Shown: positions 26,054 through 36,186 of the stretch, piece after piece
How positions within the stretch are numbered: the stretch's first letter is position 1
Layout of the letters: the number at the start of each line of letters is the position of its first letter
Source of the DNA: Rheinheimera riviphila
GTDB lineage: Bacteria; Pseudomonadota; Gammaproteobacteria; Enterobacterales; Alteromonadaceae
DNA length: 64,000 nt
Direction of reading: 5' to 3'
Assembly: GCF_004005945.1 (NCBI RefSeq)
Contig: NZ_SACS01000012.1
Coordinates: 94,007 to 158,006 of the forward strand
Translations under genes and position numbers: made by a program
The notes under the pieces: model-generated
Seen by the model: the letters and a program-made list of their open reading frames with translations, nothing else
Told to the model about the DNA's origin: nothing
Databases searched by the model: none

Positions 26054-27004
26054 ATGCACCAAGCGTCCGGCAAAAGTCTGACTGGTTTTATTCTGGCATT
26101 AACCACCGCAGTATTATGGGGCATGTTACCTATTGCATTAAAAGTACTGCTGGTTGAATTGTCCGCCAACACTATTACCTGGGTGCGTTTTCTGGCAGCG
26201 GCGTTATTCGTCACCGCGGTGTTGATCCATCATCAGGCATTACCGACACTTCGTGATATCAAGGGCAAAGCGCGCTGGTTATTGCTGATTGCGGTGGCGG
26301 GTTTGTTGTCAAATTACATCCTCTATCTGCTGGGTTTAGATTTACTCAGTGCCGAAACAGCGCAGGTTGTGATCCAGCTGGCACCATTTTTAATGATGTT
26401 AGGCGGTATTTTTATCTTCCGGGAACGGCTGCTACTATGGCAAAAAATTGGTGCTGCGACTTTAGTGCTGGGACTATTGTTGTTTTTCAACGATCGGCTA
26501 TTTCTGCTGCTGACCCAAATGGGACACGACAGCATGGGCGTGTTACTGGTGATTATCGCCGCAGTCACCTGGGCTGCTTATGCTTTGGCACAAAAACAGT
26601 TGCTGATGCATTTTAACTCGCAGCAAATTATGTGGTTTATTTACGTTGCTGGCGCTTTGTGTTTTATGCCGTTTATTGAACTGGTGCCAGTTACACAATT
26701 ATCGATGTTGCAATGGGGGTTATTACTGTTTTGTTGCCTCAATACCATCGTTGCTTATGGCGCTTTTGCCGAAGCGTTGGAGCATTGGGAGGCGTCAAAA
26801 GTCAGCGCAGTGCTCGCGATCACGCCACTACTCACCATTTTGTTTGCCAATCTGGCGTCCTGGATGTGGCCCGCTGCACCCGCAGCACAAAGCTTAAATG
26901 GCTGGTCTATTTTTGGTGCTGTGCTGGTGGTGATTGGTTCGGCCGTAACGGCACTGGCGCCGGTGTTAAAGCAGTGGCGGTTGGATAACCGAACTGTTGC
27001 CTGA
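26054..27004 (+). CDS. DMT-superfamily transporter (EamA domains)
   Basis: An inner-membrane drug/metabolite transporter of 316 residues with about ten transmembrane helices and two EamA repeats. Typical pieces are TTAVLWGMLPIALK in helix 1 and AAVTWAAYALAQKQL at the start of the second repeat. The AEALEHWEASKVSAVLAITP segment before helix 9 is also characteristic. Substrate cannot be predicted. It is alone, between pfkA (divergent) and a terminator shared with pykA. Confidence 0.88.
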   Translation: MHQASGKSLTGFILALTTAVLWGMLPIALKVLLVELSANTITWVRFLAAALFVTAVLIHHQALPTLRDIKGKARWLLLIAVAGLLSNYILYLLGLDLLSAETAQVVIQLAPFLMMLGGIFIFRERLLLWQKIGAATLVLGLLLFFNDRLFLLLTQMGHDSMGVLLVIIAAVTWAAYALAQKQLLMHFNSQQIMWFIYVAGALCFMPFIELVPVTQLSMLQWGLLLFCCLNTIVAYGAFAEALEHWEASKVSAVLAITPLLTILFANLASWMWPAAPAAQSLNGWSIFGAVLVVIGSAVTALAPVLKQWRLDNRTVA

Positions 27005-27013
27005 CAATTGCTT

Positions 27014-27045
27014 AAAAAAAATGCCATCAATTGATGGCATTTTTT
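27014..27045. terminator. Bidirectional terminator between DMT transporter and pykA
   Basis: The perfect palindrome ATGCCATCAATTGATGGCAT is flanked by A7 on the left and T5 on the right, so it can stop transcription from both converging genes. Confidence 0.9.
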
Positions 27046-27080
27046 ATCCGTGAATAACCAGCTTCGCTGAAAAGCTGTGA

Positions 27081-28517
27081 TTATTTAACGGTCACAATTT
27101 TACAAGTATTTGAAGCACCAACGGTTTCCATCACATCGCCATGCGTCAGAATGACCAAATCACCGGTATGTAAGCCAGCAGCTTTTTTAACTGCCGCAAC
27201 GGCTTCATCGGCCAGGTGATCATTGCTGATACCATGGCTATCAAAAAACACCGGGTACACACCACGGTACAACGCCATTTTATTCAGCGTTTTGACATGA
27301 CGTGACAGGGCATAAATGGCGTGAGATGACGTGATCCGTGACATCAGTTTGGCAGTGTAACCAGATTCGGTCAGCGCGATAATGGCTTTAATACCATCTA
27401 AATGATTCGCCGCGTACATCGCAGATAACGCGATGGTTTCGCTGATCTCCGTGAAAGTGACATCCATACGGTGTTTGGAAGACAACACTTTTGGATGTTT
27501 CTCAGCACCATCACAAACCCGGACCATCGCTTTGACGGTTTCAGTCGGATATTTACCGGCAGCAGTTTCTGCCGACAGCATCACCGCGTCAGTACCATCC
27601 AGCACGGCGTTGGCCACGTCCATCACTTCAGCGCGGGTTGGCATCGGGCTTTCAATCATCGATTCCATCATCTGCGTGGCGGTAATGACCACGCGGTTCA
27701 GCTGACGGGAGCGGGCGATAATACGTTTTTGCTGGCCTACTAATTCAGCATCACCAATTTCGACGCCTAAATCACCACGGGCCACCATCACTGCATCTGA
27801 AGCCCGGATAATGTCATCTAAAGTTGCATCATCAGCAACAGCTTCGGCGCGTTCTACTTTAGAGACAATTAACGCTTCAGAACCAGCTTCACGGGCCAGA
27901 TTACGCGCTAAACGTAAATCATCACCAGTGCGTGGGAAAGATACAGCCAGATAATCCACATCAATTTTGGCAGCAAGGGCGATATCGGCGCGGTCTTTGT
28001 CGGTTAAAGCCGGTGCTGACAAACCACCGCCTAACCGGTTAATGCCTTTATTATTTGATAACTTACCTGCGACCGATACTTTGGTCAGAATGCGGTTACC
28101 TGCAACGGAGTCAACAATCAGCTGGATCCGGCCGTCATCTAATAACAGGACGTCTGCTGGTTTTACATCACCCGGCAGTTCTTTGTAATCGATACCAACT
28201 TGAGTTTCATCACCTAAACCTTTGGCAAGCTCGGCGTCCAGCACAAAATCCTGGCCTTCAATCAGCTCAACACTGTTATTCACGAAGGTCGAAACACGGA
28301 TTTTTGGCCCTTGTAAGTCACCTAAGATAGCAACGTGGGCGTTGGTCGCTGCAGCAGCGGCACGAACCATGGTGGCGCGCTCGATATGGTCCTGAGCACT
28401 GCCGTGAGAGAAGTTAAAGCGAAAGACGGTGGCACCAGCCAGGATCAATTTTTCAATCGCGGCCTGGGTATTGGTTGCCGGGCCTAGGGTGGCAACTATT
28501 TTCGTTCTTCTTGGCAT
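27081..28517 (-). CDS. pykA: Pyruvate kinase
   Basis: Makes pyruvate and ATP from phosphoenolpyruvate. The 478 residues match the PykA (type II) form in length. Motifs are [40 protein letters not shown], the active-site [22 protein letters not shown] and the [18 protein letters not shown] block. ATG 28517 has a GCAGGAG site upstream and the normal N-terminus. A near-perfect HexR box lies 76 bases upstream, so HexR very likely controls it, as known in Shewanella and Vibrio relatives. Confidence 0.94.
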   Translation of the reverse strand: MPRRTKIVATLGPATNTQAAIEKLILAGATVFRFNFSHGSAQDHIERATMVRAAAAATNAHVAILGDLQGPKIRVSTFVNNSVELIEGQDFVLDAELAKGLGDETQVGIDYKELPGDVKPADVLLLDDGRIQLIVDSVAGNRILTKVSVAGKLSNNKGINRLGGGLSAPALTDKDRADIALAAKIDVDYLAVSFPRTGDDLRLARNLAREAGSEALIVSKVERAEAVADDATLDDIIRASDAVMVARGDLGVEIGDAELVGQQKRIIARSRQLNRVVITATQMMESMIESPMPTRAEVMDVANAVLDGTDAVMLSAETAAGKYPTETVKAMVRVCDGAEKHPKVLSSKHRMDVTFTEISETIALSAMYAANHLDGIKAIIALTESGYTAKLMSRITSSHAIYALSRHVKTLNKMALYRGVYPVFFDSHGISNDHLADEAVAAVKKAAGLHTGDLVILTHGDVMETVGASNTCKIVTVK

Positions 28518-28592
28518 GTGCTGCTCCTGCCTGTTGAATATTTTTAATATAGACCGCCAGGGTAGTTCTGGCGGTGATGGCACGCAGTGTAA

Positions 28593-28607
28593 TGTAATTT
28601 AATTACA
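28593..28607 (-). promoter_or_regulatory. HexR operator upstream of pykA
   Basis: TGTAATTTAATTACA is a 15-base palindrome around a central T/A and matches the known HexR consensus TGTAATTAAATTACA. A TATATT (28614-28609, minus strand) directly precedes it, so HexR binding would cover the likely transcription start. Confidence 0.85.
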
Positions 28608-28679
28608 GAATATAGCGACAAATTGGAGAAAACTTACAGCTTTGAGCAGCTCTGACCAGTCTAAACTGGTAATCAGGGC

Positions 28680-29531
28680 TTAAAAGTCTTTTTTCTCGAA
28701 TCTTGAACCACGTAAACTGTCTTTTACTTTCTTCAGGTTTTCACGGAATTTGGTACCACGACGCAAAGTAAAGCCAGTCGCCAGAATATCAATCAATACC
28801 AGCTGCGCCACGCGGGACGCCATTGGCATATACATATCGGTATCTTCCGGCACATCCAGCGACAAAACTAAGGTACATTCTTTGGCCAGCGGGCTGTCGT
28901 AAGCGGTAACACCAATCACCGTGGCGTCGTTTTCACGGGCAATGGCGGCGATATCACAGAGATTCTTGGTGCGCCCGGTATGGCTGATACAGACCACCAC
29001 ATCACCTTCGCTACTATTAATAGCGCTCATCCGCTGCATCACGATGTCGTCAAAACACACCACAGGTACATTAAAGCGGAAAAATTTGTTTTGCGCGTCA
29101 TGCGCCACAGAAGCAGAAGCGCCTAAACCAAAAAACGAAATTTTCTTCGCCTGGGTTAGCACGTCGACAGCGCGATTAATGGTATTGATATCAACGTTTT
29201 GGCGCGCCGCATCCAGAGCTGCCATCGTCGATTCAAAAATTTTGGCAGTGTAAGCTTCGGGGCCATCATCTTCTTCGACATGGCGGTTTACATAAGGGGT
29301 ACCATTGGCCAGGCTTTGCGCCAGATGGAGTTTAAAGTCGGGAAACCCTTTGGTATCCAGGCGACGACAAAACCGGTTGACGGTTGGCTCAGACACATCC
29401 GCCATTTTCGCCAGCGCCGCAATACTGCTATGGATCGTGGTTTGTGGATTGGCCAGAATGACATCAGCAACTTTACGTTCCGATTTACTGAAACTATTGA
29501 CACTATTAACTATTTTTTCCAGCACATTCAT
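28680..29531 (-). CDS. hexR: HexR, RpiR-family regulator of central carbon metabolism
   Basis: HexR is a DNA-binding regulator with a sugar-phosphate-binding SIS domain; it responds to 2-keto-3-deoxy-6-phosphogluconate. The N-terminal helix-turn-helix spans about 1-80 (SERKVADVILANPQTTIHSS, DVSEPTVNRFCRRL). The SIS domain covers about 130-260 (KISFFGLGASASVAHDAQNK, VVVCISHTGRTKNL). The length of 283 residues is normal. It is divergent from zwf, and its operators flank both zwf and pykA. Confidence 0.95.
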   Translation of the reverse strand: MNVLEKIVNSVNSFSKSERKVADVILANPQTTIHSSIAALAKMADVSEPTVNRFCRRLDTKGFPDFKLHLAQSLANGTPYVNRHVEEDDGPEAYTAKIFESTMAALDAARQNVDINTINRAVDVLTQAKKISFFGLGASASVAHDAQNKFFRFNVPVVCFDDIVMQRMSAINSSEGDVVVCISHTGRTKNLCDIAAIARENDATVIGVTAYDSPLAKECTLVLSLDVPEDTDMYMPMASRVAQLVLIDILATGFTLRRGTKFRENLKKVKDSLRGSRFEKKDF

Positions 29532-29768
29532 CCGATGGTTCCTGCTTAGTCTGGCACGTACGCTGTGGTAGCGCCGGGCACTTCATTAATCTTATAAAGA
29601 GTGATCTGCTGCTGTTGAAACTTTAGCTGTAGCCGGTGATTCATTTGGTAATTTATTTTGTTACCCGACCAGTGTAGCAACAACAAAAGTGATAAAGTTA
29701 CGACGAAAATCATGATACATGGTTAAGACTGCCTTAAGATATAGGCAACGTCAAAACTTTAAGTAAGT

Positions 29769-29783
29769 TGTAATTTAATTACA
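29769..29783 (+). promoter_or_regulatory. HexR operator upstream of zwf
   Basis: TGTAATTTAATTACA sits inside a longer perfect 23-base palindrome (29765-29787, extended by AAGT and ACTT). It is identical to the pykA box and ends 10 bases before the zwf -35 hexamer. Confidence 0.88.
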
Positions 29784-29793
29784 ACTTATCCGG

Positions 29794-29822
29794 TTTACAA
29801 CCGCCAAACACTCGGCTAGTAT
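29794..29822 (+). promoter_or_regulatory. Sigma-70 promoter of the zwf operon
   Basis: TTTACA (29794-29799) and TAGTAT (29817-29822) are separated by exactly 17 bases, between two HexR-like boxes and 45 bases before the zwf ATG. Confidence 0.7.
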
Positions 29823-29834
29823 GCGGCTAAGTGT

Positions 29835-29846
29835 TGTAAAATTACA
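29835..29846 (+). promoter_or_regulatory. Second, compact HexR-like half-site pair at zwf
   Basis: TGTAAAATTACA has the same half sites (TGTAA/TTACA) as the HexR box but three bases less in the centre. It lies just after the predicted start point, 20 bases before the ATG. Binding is uncertain because of the spacing. Confidence 0.45.
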
Positions 29847-29866
29847 TCTAATCAAGGGTCAGCTTC

Positions 29867-31339
29867 ATGACAGCAACAGCACATTCTAATAAAGCCTGTG
29901 ATCTCATTCTATTCGGCACCAAAGGCGATTTAGCGCGCCGCAAACTTCTGCCAGCCTTATACCAGCTGGAAATGGCGGGTTTACTGCATGCCGACAGCCG
30001 CATCACCGGCGTGGCCCGCGATGATCTGACGCAGGAAGGTTATCTCGAAGTTGTTGAAACTAACTTACAAAAATTCGTGAAAGAGCCGCTGGATGCCGAT
30101 GTGCTGGCGCGGCTTAAAACCAAACTGCAATATGTCCAAATCGATTTAACCAAAGAGCAGGATTATCTGAAGCTGACTGATGTCACTGACATCAAAAACC
30201 GTATTCCGGTCAGTTACTTCGCGACTGCGCCTTCACTGTTCGGCAATATCTGTAAAGGCTTAGACGCTGCAGGTTTATCGGTGTTGCCGTCACGCGTGGT
30301 CTTAGAAAAACCAATTGGCCATTGTCTGGAATCGTCGAAAGTTATTAACGACGAAGTCGCCAAATATTTCAAAGAATCGCAAATCTACCGCATCGACCAC
30401 TACTTAGGTAAAGAAACAGTGCTGAACTTATTAGCGCTGCGCTTTGCCAATGCCATTTTTGCGTCGAACTGGGATCACAACGCGATTGACCATGTACAGA
30501 TCTCAGTGGCAGAAGAAGTTGGGGTTGAAGGGCGTTGGGGTTATTACGATGACGCCGGCCAAATGCGCGACATGGTGCAAAACCACTTGTTACAAGTGTT
30601 GTCGCTGATTGCGATGGAACCACCAGCCAGCCTTGATGCCGATAGTATCCGTGATGAAAAATTAAAAGTCCTGAAAGCGCTGCGGCCAATCAACCTGCAA
30701 AACGTGCAGGAAAAAACTGTGCGTGGCCAATATGCCGCCGGTTTTGTTGGCGGTAAGTCAGTTCCGGGTTATCTGGAAGAAGAAGACGCCCGGCCAAACA
30801 GCAAAACTGAAACTTTTGTCGCGATTAAAGTCGATATCGACAACTGGCGCTGGGCTGGCGTGCCGTTTTACCTGCGAACAGGCAAGCGGATGCCAAACAA
30901 AGTGTCGGAAGTGGTCATTTGCTTTAAGCCACAACCACACAATATTTTCCATGAAACTTATAAACAGTTGCCTGCCAATAAACTGATCATCCGGTTACAG
31001 CCAGATGAAGGCGTGGAAATTCAGATCATGAATAAAATTCCTGGTCTGGGCGAAAACATGCAGTTGCAGCAGAGCAAACTCGATTTAAGTTTTGATGAAA
31101 CCTTTAAATCGCAGCGTATTGCTGACGCTTATGAGCGGTTGTTGTTAGAAGCGATGTTGGGTAACCAATATCTATTCGTCCGTCGGGATGAAGTCGAACA
31201 GGCCTGGAAATGGGTTGACGGTATTCTTGGCGCCTGGAAAGCCAACAACGAGCCGCCAAAATCTTATCAGGCGGGTACCTGGGGCCCGGTTGCTGCTATT
31301 TCTCTATTAGCACGTGATGACCGGAACTGGGACGAATAA
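29867..31339 (+). CDS. zwf: Glucose-6-phosphate 1-dehydrogenase
   Basis: Oxidises glucose 6-phosphate to 6-phosphogluconolactone with NADP. The 490 residues carry the coenzyme motif LILFGTKGDLARRKLLPALY near the start, the catalytic RIDHYLGKETV at about 175, and the family segment FVAIKVDIDNWRWAGVPFYL. First gene of zwf-pgl-edd-glk-eda; pgl starts two bases after it. A promoter with HexR sites lies directly upstream, so expression should follow the Entner-Doudoroff intermediate KDPG. Confidence 0.96.
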   Translation: MTATAHSNKACDLILFGTKGDLARRKLLPALYQLEMAGLLHADSRITGVARDDLTQEGYLEVVETNLQKFVKEPLDADVLARLKTKLQYVQIDLTKEQDYLKLTDVTDIKNRIPVSYFATAPSLFGNICKGLDAAGLSVLPSRVVLEKPIGHCLESSKVINDEVAKYFKESQIYRIDHYLGKETVLNLLALRFANAIFASNWDHNAIDHVQISVAEEVGVEGRWGYYDDAGQMRDMVQNHLLQVLSLIAMEPPASLDADSIRDEKLKVLKALRPINLQNVQEKTVRGQYAAGFVGGKSVPGYLEEEDARPNSKTETFVAIKVDIDNWRWAGVPFYLRTGKRMPNKVSEVVICFKPQPHNIFHETYKQLPANKLIIRLQPDEGVEIQIMNKIPGLGENMQLQQSKLDLSFDETFKSQRIADAYERLLLEAMLGNQYLFVRRDEVEQAWKWVDGILGAWKANNEPPKSYQAGTWGPVAAISLLARDDRNWDE

Positions 31340-31341
31340 CC

Positions 31342-32031
31342 ATGCAACTTCATCAATATGCCGACAGCAACGAACTCAATCAGGATTTTGCCAATCGATT
31401 GATTGCCATTTTAAGGGACGCCATTGCCAAACGTGGTGCCGCTTATTTAGTGGTATCAGGTGGCCGCACGCCACAGGGCTTGTTTTTAAAGTTAAACCAA
31501 GCTGATTTAGATTGGTCTAAAGTTACCATCACCCTGGCGGATGACCGGTTTTTGCCAGATAGCGAAGCCGATAGTAACGAGCGTCTGGTCAAAGCCAGTT
31601 TGTTACAGCAACAAGCTGGCGCAGCAACTTTTATTAGTTTGTACGCGCCAACAGCGACCGCAGAATTAGCGGTGCCGGAGTTACTGCAACGGGTAAAAAA
31701 CCTGCCAACTTTTGATGCCGTTATTTTAGGCATGGGTGAAGATGGCCATACTGCGTCATTATTTCCATGCAGCAAGGAAATTTCACAAGGTCTGGCGTTA
31801 GAGGCGCCGGACTTACTGGCGGTGAATCCGACCACGGCGCCGTATCAGCGTATTTCCTTTAGTAAACAACGATTACTTAATAGCCGCGCGCTGTTTTTAC
31901 ATCTGGTTGGCGCTTCCAAGCTGACCGTATTAGAACAGGCGCAGGCCAGTCAGGACGAATTGGCGATGCCGATCCGTGCATTTATACACCACACCGTTCC
32001 AGAATTGGCGGTGATGTTCGCAGCCAAATAG
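31342..32031 (+). CDS. pgl: 6-phosphogluconolactonase
   Basis: Hydrolyses 6-phosphogluconolactone to 6-phosphogluconate. The 229-residue DevB-type protein shows [13 protein letters not shown], the [12 protein letters not shown] block and [17 protein letters not shown], which are the family signatures. Two bases separate it from zwf and eight from edd, consistent with one operon and probable translational coupling. Confidence 0.94.
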   Translation: MQLHQYADSNELNQDFANRLIAILRDAIAKRGAAYLVVSGGRTPQGLFLKLNQADLDWSKVTITLADDRFLPDSEADSNERLVKASLLQQQAGAATFISLYAPTATAELAVPELLQRVKNLPTFDAVILGMGEDGHTASLFPCSKEISQGLALEAPDLLAVNPTTAPYQRISFSKQRLLNSRALFLHLVGASKLTVLEQAQASQDELAMPIRAFIHHTVPELAVMFAAK

Positions 32032-32039
32032 AGGTCATC

Positions 32040-33872
32040 ATGCATCCGGTTATCCAGCAAGTTACAGACAGGATCATGGCGCGCAGTGAAAAAAGTCGCG
32101 CTATTTATCTTCAGAGAATTGAACAAGCCCGTATTCGCGGCCCACATCGTGGCGCTTTAGCCTGCGGTAACCTTGCCCACGGCTTTGCTGCCTGTACCAC
32201 TTCGGAAAAATCGGACTTACGCAGTCTGACCAAGGCCAATATCGGGATTATTTCAAGCTACAACGATATGTTGTCCGCGCATCAGCCTTATGAGACTTAT
32301 CCAGCCATTATTAAACAAGCCATTGCCGACATCGGTAGCGTGGCGCAGTTCGCTGGTGGCGTGCCGGCGATGTGTGATGGTGTGACCCAGGGTCAGCCCG
32401 GCATGGAACTCAGTTTGTTAAGCCGCGACATTATCGCGATGTCAGCAGCTGTTGGCCTGTCGCACAATATGTTTGATGGCGGCCTGATGCTTGGGATCTG
32501 CGATAAAATTGTGCCGGGTTTATTGATGGCGTCGTTAAGTTTTGGTCATCTGCCATTTGTATTTATTCCAGCCGGCCCAATGCCGTCTGGTATTCCGAAT
32601 AAAGAAAAAGCCCGGGTGCGTCAGCTGTATGCTGAAGGCAAAGTGGGTAAAGAAGAATTACTGGATTCAGAATCGGCTTCTTACCACAGTGCAGGTACCT
32701 GTACTTTCTATGGCACTGCCAACTCGAATCAGTTAGTGGTCGAAATGATGGGCCTGCATTTGCCAGGTTCGTCTTTTGTCAATCCTGGCACTGAACTGCG
32801 CGATGAATTGACCAAAGCGGCTGCGCGTCAAGTCACGCGGTTAACCGATTTAGGCACTGACTATATGCCGGTTGGCCATATCGTCGACGTCAAAGCCGTG
32901 GTCAACGGTATTGTAGGTTTGCTCGCGACCGGCGGTTCTACCAACCACACCATGCATTTGGTGGCGGTAGCTCGTTCTGCTGGTTTTATCGTGAACTGGG
33001 ACGATTTTGCTGATTTATCCAATGCCACACCGTTATTAACGCGGATTTATCCAAACGGTCAGGCTGATATCAACCACTTCCAGCAAGCGGGTGGTATGGC
33101 GTTATTGATCAAAGAACTATTGGACGCTGGTTTATTGCATGAAGATGTCAATACCGTGGCCGGATTTGGTCTGCGTCGTTATACCCAGGTGCCAGTGATG
33201 CAAGATGGCAAACTGATGTGGATTGATGGCCCGACAACGTCTTTAGATGATTCAGTACTGTCGACTGTGGCCAAACCCTTTAAAGATCACGGTGGTTTGC
33301 AGGTGTTATCCGGCAACGTAGGCCGTGGCGTGATTAAAACATCGGCGCTGCGCCCAGGCACTGAAATTGTCAGAGGCCCAGCGGTGGTGTTCTCCAGTCA
33401 ACATGAACTGGATGCCGCTTTTAAAGCCGGTGATTTGGATAAAGATTGTATCGTTGTGGTTCGTTTCCAGGGACCAAAAGCCTGTGGCATGCCAGAGCTG
33501 CATAAATTAACGCCGCCACTTGGTGTACTGCAAGACCGCGGTTTTCATGTGGCTTTAGTCACTGACGGCCGGATGTCAGGCGCCTCTGGTAAAGTACCAG
33601 CCGCTATCCATGTCACCCCGGAAGCGGTTGATGGTGGCGTGATTGCCAAAATTCAGACTGGCGACCTAATGCTGGTTGATGGCGAAACGGGCTTACTGCA
33701 AGTGTTTGTTTCTGATGAAGAACTCGCACAACGTACTGCGGCAACCCGCGATATGTCAGAAAGTTATTATGGGATGGGCCGGGAGATTTTCGGTGGTCTG
33801 CGTACCGTATTAACCGGTGCCGAGCAGGGCGCTTGTAGCCTGTTTACCACAGAGGAACATCTGCATGGTTAA
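32040..33872 (+). CDS. edd: Phosphogluconate dehydratase (Entner-Doudoroff)
   Basis: Dehydrates 6-phosphogluconate to 2-keto-3-deoxy-6-phosphogluconate, the HexR ligand. The 610-residue IlvD/Edd enzyme has conserved Cys motifs for an iron-sulfur cluster ([33 protein letters not shown]) and the C-terminal [20 protein letters not shown]. The length matches Edd (about 603-610) rather than IlvD. Its last codons overlap the glk start by eight bases. Confidence 0.96.
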   Translation: MHPVIQQVTDRIMARSEKSRAIYLQRIEQARIRGPHRGALACGNLAHGFAACTTSEKSDLRSLTKANIGIISSYNDMLSAHQPYETYPAIIKQAIADIGSVAQFAGGVPAMCDGVTQGQPGMELSLLSRDIIAMSAAVGLSHNMFDGGLMLGICDKIVPGLLMASLSFGHLPFVFIPAGPMPSGIPNKEKARVRQLYAEGKVGKEELLDSESASYHSAGTCTFYGTANSNQLVVEMMGLHLPGSSFVNPGTELRDELTKAAARQVTRLTDLGTDYMPVGHIVDVKAVVNGIVGLLATGGSTNHTMHLVAVARSAGFIVNWDDFADLSNATPLLTRIYPNGQADINHFQQAGGMALLIKELLDAGLLHEDVNTVAGFGLRRYTQVPVMQDGKLMWIDGPTTSLDDSVLSTVAKPFKDHGGLQVLSGNVGRGVIKTSALRPGTEIVRGPAVVFSSQHELDAAFKAGDLDKDCIVVVRFQGPKACGMPELHKLTPPLGVLQDRGFHVALVTDGRMSGASGKVPAAIHVTPEAVDGGVIAKIQTGDLMLVDGETGLLQVFVSDEELAQRTAATRDMSESYYGMGREIFGGLRTVLTGAEQGACSLFTTEEHLHG

Positions 33873-34827
33873 GCATGCCATTGTCGCTGATATTGGCGGC
33901 ACTAACGCCCGTTTTAGCCGGGTCAATCTGGAGACTCTAGCGCTTGATCACGTGGTGGTTTACCCATGTGCCGATTTTGCCACTCTGGCTTTGGCGCTCA
34001 ATTATTACCGCACCGAGCAGCAACTGACGGAGATTGCCCATGTTGCAGTCGCCATTGCCTGTCCGGTGAATGGTGACCTGGTGAAAATGACCAACTTTTT
34101 CTGGCAGTTTTCGATCAGTGAAACCAAAGCCGAGCTGGGGCTGGCCGAATTTATTGTGCTGAATGACTTTACCGCAGTCGCCATGTGTTTACCGGCGTTA
34201 ACCGCTTCGGAAAAAGTGAAGTTTGGTGCAGGTACTGCAGACGCAACCAAACCTATGGCAGTGCTTGGTGCTGGTACCGGTTTGGGAGTTGGCCATTTGA
34301 TCCCAACAGCGCATGGTTACATTCCACTGCCAGGTGAAGGCGGTCATGTCGGCTGGACGGCGCAAAACGAACAGGAATGGTTTATTCAGCGTTATCTGGC
34401 CGCGCACTTTGGTCATGTCTCGCCGGAGCGGTTGTTATCTGGTCCTGGTATAGAAAGTTTGTATCTGGCAATTGCGGCTTATCGTGGCGTGACGACAGAG
34501 CCAAAAACTGCGGCTGACATCAGTCAACATGCTTTGGCCAAAACTGACGAACTGTGTAGTGCGGTGATCGCACAATTTTTTGCAAGTTTGGGTGGTTTAG
34601 CCGGTGATTTAGCCCTGACCTTAAGCACTTTTGGTGGTGTGTATGTCGGTGGTGGTATTGTTCCTAAATTATTACCTTTGCTCGAAGACAGTGAGTTTCG
34701 CAGCCGTTTTGAAGCAAAAGGCCGTTTTACCGACTTTAACCGGCAAATAGCCACTTATGTCGTGACTGCAGAGCAACCTGGTTTATTGGGCTGCGCTGTC
34801 TACTTAAAACAAATTCTGGCGAGTTAA
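33865..34827 (+). CDS. glk: Glucokinase
   Basis: Phosphorylates glucose with ATP and so feeds zwf. The 320-residue protein has the phosphate-binding [15 protein letters not shown] at the start, [26 protein letters not shown] and [11 protein letters not shown] 33865 lies inside the last codons of edd (overlap 33865-33872) and has GAGGAA upstream; a longer upstream frame exists but only reads edd out of frame. Its place between edd and eda links free glucose uptake to this pathway. Confidence 0.93.
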   Translation: MVKHAIVADIGGTNARFSRVNLETLALDHVVVYPCADFATLALALNYYRTEQQLTEIAHVAVAIACPVNGDLVKMTNFFWQFSISETKAELGLAEFIVLNDFTAVAMCLPALTASEKVKFGAGTADATKPMAVLGAGTGLGVGHLIPTAHGYIPLPGEGGHVGWTAQNEQEWFIQRYLAAHFGHVSPERLLSGPGIESLYLAIAAYRGVTTEPKTAADISQHALAKTDELCSAVIAQFFASLGGLAGDLALTLSTFGGVYVGGGIVPKLLPLLEDSEFRSRFEAKGRFTDFNRQIATYVVTAEQPGLLGCAVYLKQILAS

Positions 34828-34831
34828 ACTT

Positions 34832-35485
34832 ATGTCTTTTCAAAATTGGCAATTACAACCTGACATCCTGTTTGCACAAGGCCCGGTCGTGCCGGTGATT
34901 GTGATTAAAGATCTCGCCACGGCCGTGCCGCTGGCCAAAGCCTTATTGGCCGGTGGTATTAAAGTCCTGGAAGTCACACTACGGACACCAGTGGCTTTGG
35001 ACGCAATTAAATTACTGTCGACTGAAGTGCCGGATGCTATTGTTGGCGCCGGTACGGTGACGACCGCCGAACAGCTACAAAAAGTGATTGATGCTGGTGC
35101 CAAATTTGCGATTAGCCCAGGGTTAACCCGTGAGTTATTAGCCGCCGGGAAAGAAGCGCCAATTCCGCTGATCCCAGGTATCGCGTCAATTTCTGAATTG
35201 ATGGAAGGCACGGGCATGGGTTATACCCACTTTAAGTTTTTCCCAGCCGAAGCGGCAGGTGGTGTGAAGACGTTAAAATCAATTCATGGCCCGTTTTCCG
35301 ATATCCGCTTTTGCCCAACCGGCGGTATCAACGAGAAAAACTTCCTCGAATATTTAGCGCTGCCGAACGTACGTTGTGTTGGCGGCTCCTGGATAGTACC
35401 GGATGATGCCATTGCTAATGGTGAATGGGATCGCATTACCCAGCTTTGTGTAGAAGCAGTGGCCAAAGCGAAGACTGTGAATTAA
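34832..35485 (+). CDS. eda: KDPG aldolase (2-keto-3-deoxy-6-phosphogluconate aldolase)
   Basis: Splits KDPG into pyruvate and glyceraldehyde 3-phosphate. The 217-residue class I aldolase shows [15 protein letters not shown] (catalytic Glu), [17 protein letters not shown], and the Schiff-base Lys in [13 protein letters not shown]. It starts four bases after glk and ends the operon before a strong terminator. Confidence 0.96.
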   Translation: MSFQNWQLQPDILFAQGPVVPVIVIKDLATAVPLAKALLAGGIKVLEVTLRTPVALDAIKLLSTEVPDAIVGAGTVTTAEQLQKVIDAGAKFAISPGLTRELLAAGKEAPIPLIPGIASISELMEGTGMGYTHFKFFPAEAAGGVKTLKSIHGPFSDIRFCPTGGINEKNFLEYLALPNVRCVGGSWIVPDDAIANGEWDRITQLCVEAVAKAKTVN

Positions 35486-35530
35486 TTACACCCGCCTAAC
35501 ATTGCTGCTATAGAGTGGCGAATAAAACTA

Positions 35531-35558
35531 AAAAGCTCTGCAAAGTCAGAGCTTTTTT
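35531..35558 (+). terminator. Rho-independent terminator after eda
   Basis: AAAGCTCTG pairs with CAGAGCTTT around a six-base loop and is followed by a T run, 45 bases after the eda stop. Confidence 0.9.
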
Positions 35559-35624
35559 TATTTCTGGCTGTTCGGGCTGATCTCGTTAATACTTTTCGTT
35601 ATGTGTCATTGCTCAGACTAGCTG

Positions 35625-36182
35625 ATGAAACCCGAAGATCATGTTGAAGTAATGACGGCGGTTCAACAATCTGTATTAGCACCTTCAGTTTACATCGCAA
35701 TTTTTGGCGCTCGCGTGATGCCTGATGGCTCGCCCAGTGGCAGCTTAAGTCGGCGAATTGAAGGGGCTTACCAGTGTTCATTGCGTCAGCAGCAGCAGCC
35801 ATGCTTTTTTGTCAGCGGTGGCACCTCGGATCTGACAATTCCCACTGAAGCTGCAGTGATGGCGCGGGTGCTGATGGCAAAAGGTGTCGCCAGCAGTCAT
35901 TTGGTTCAGGATCATCAATCCAGCGATACCTTAGATTCTGTGCTGATTGCTGCCAAAGTGTTGTCGAAACAAATCCCGATTTTAGTCTGCAGCGACAATT
36001 ACCATGTACTTCGGATCACCATATTGCTGCGGATGGTAGGTTTTAAAGCTAAACCGGTGTGGATTAGCTCCGGCAGAGCTGCAACGGGTAATGCCCGTTG
36101 GTGCTATATGTGGTTTCGCGACCTTGTTGCTACGCTCTATGACTCCTTGCTGTTGAGTTATCACCTGTTACGAAAGGAATAA
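35625..36182 (+). CDS. DUF218 (YdcF/SanA-like) protein
   Basis: A 185-residue DUF218 protein. The family pattern is visible: IAIFGARVMPDGSPS, FFVSGGTSDLTIPTEAAVMA, the middle [12 protein letters not shown], and VCSDNYHVLRITILLRM. The C-terminal 25 residues are hydrophobic and could contact the membrane (FRDLVATLYDSLLLSYHLL). Members are linked to envelope integrity, but no reaction is established here. It is followed after one base by the next gene, so the pair is co-transcribed. Confidence 0.75.
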   Translation: MKPEDHVEVMTAVQQSVLAPSVYIAIFGARVMPDGSPSGSLSRRIEGAYQCSLRQQQQPCFFVSGGTSDLTIPTEAAVMARVLMAKGVASSHLVQDHQSSDTLDSVLIAAKVLSKQIPILVCSDNYHVLRITILLRMVGFKAKPVWISSGRAATGNARWCYMWFRDLVATLYDSLLLSYHLLRKE

Positions 36183-36186
36183 CGTG

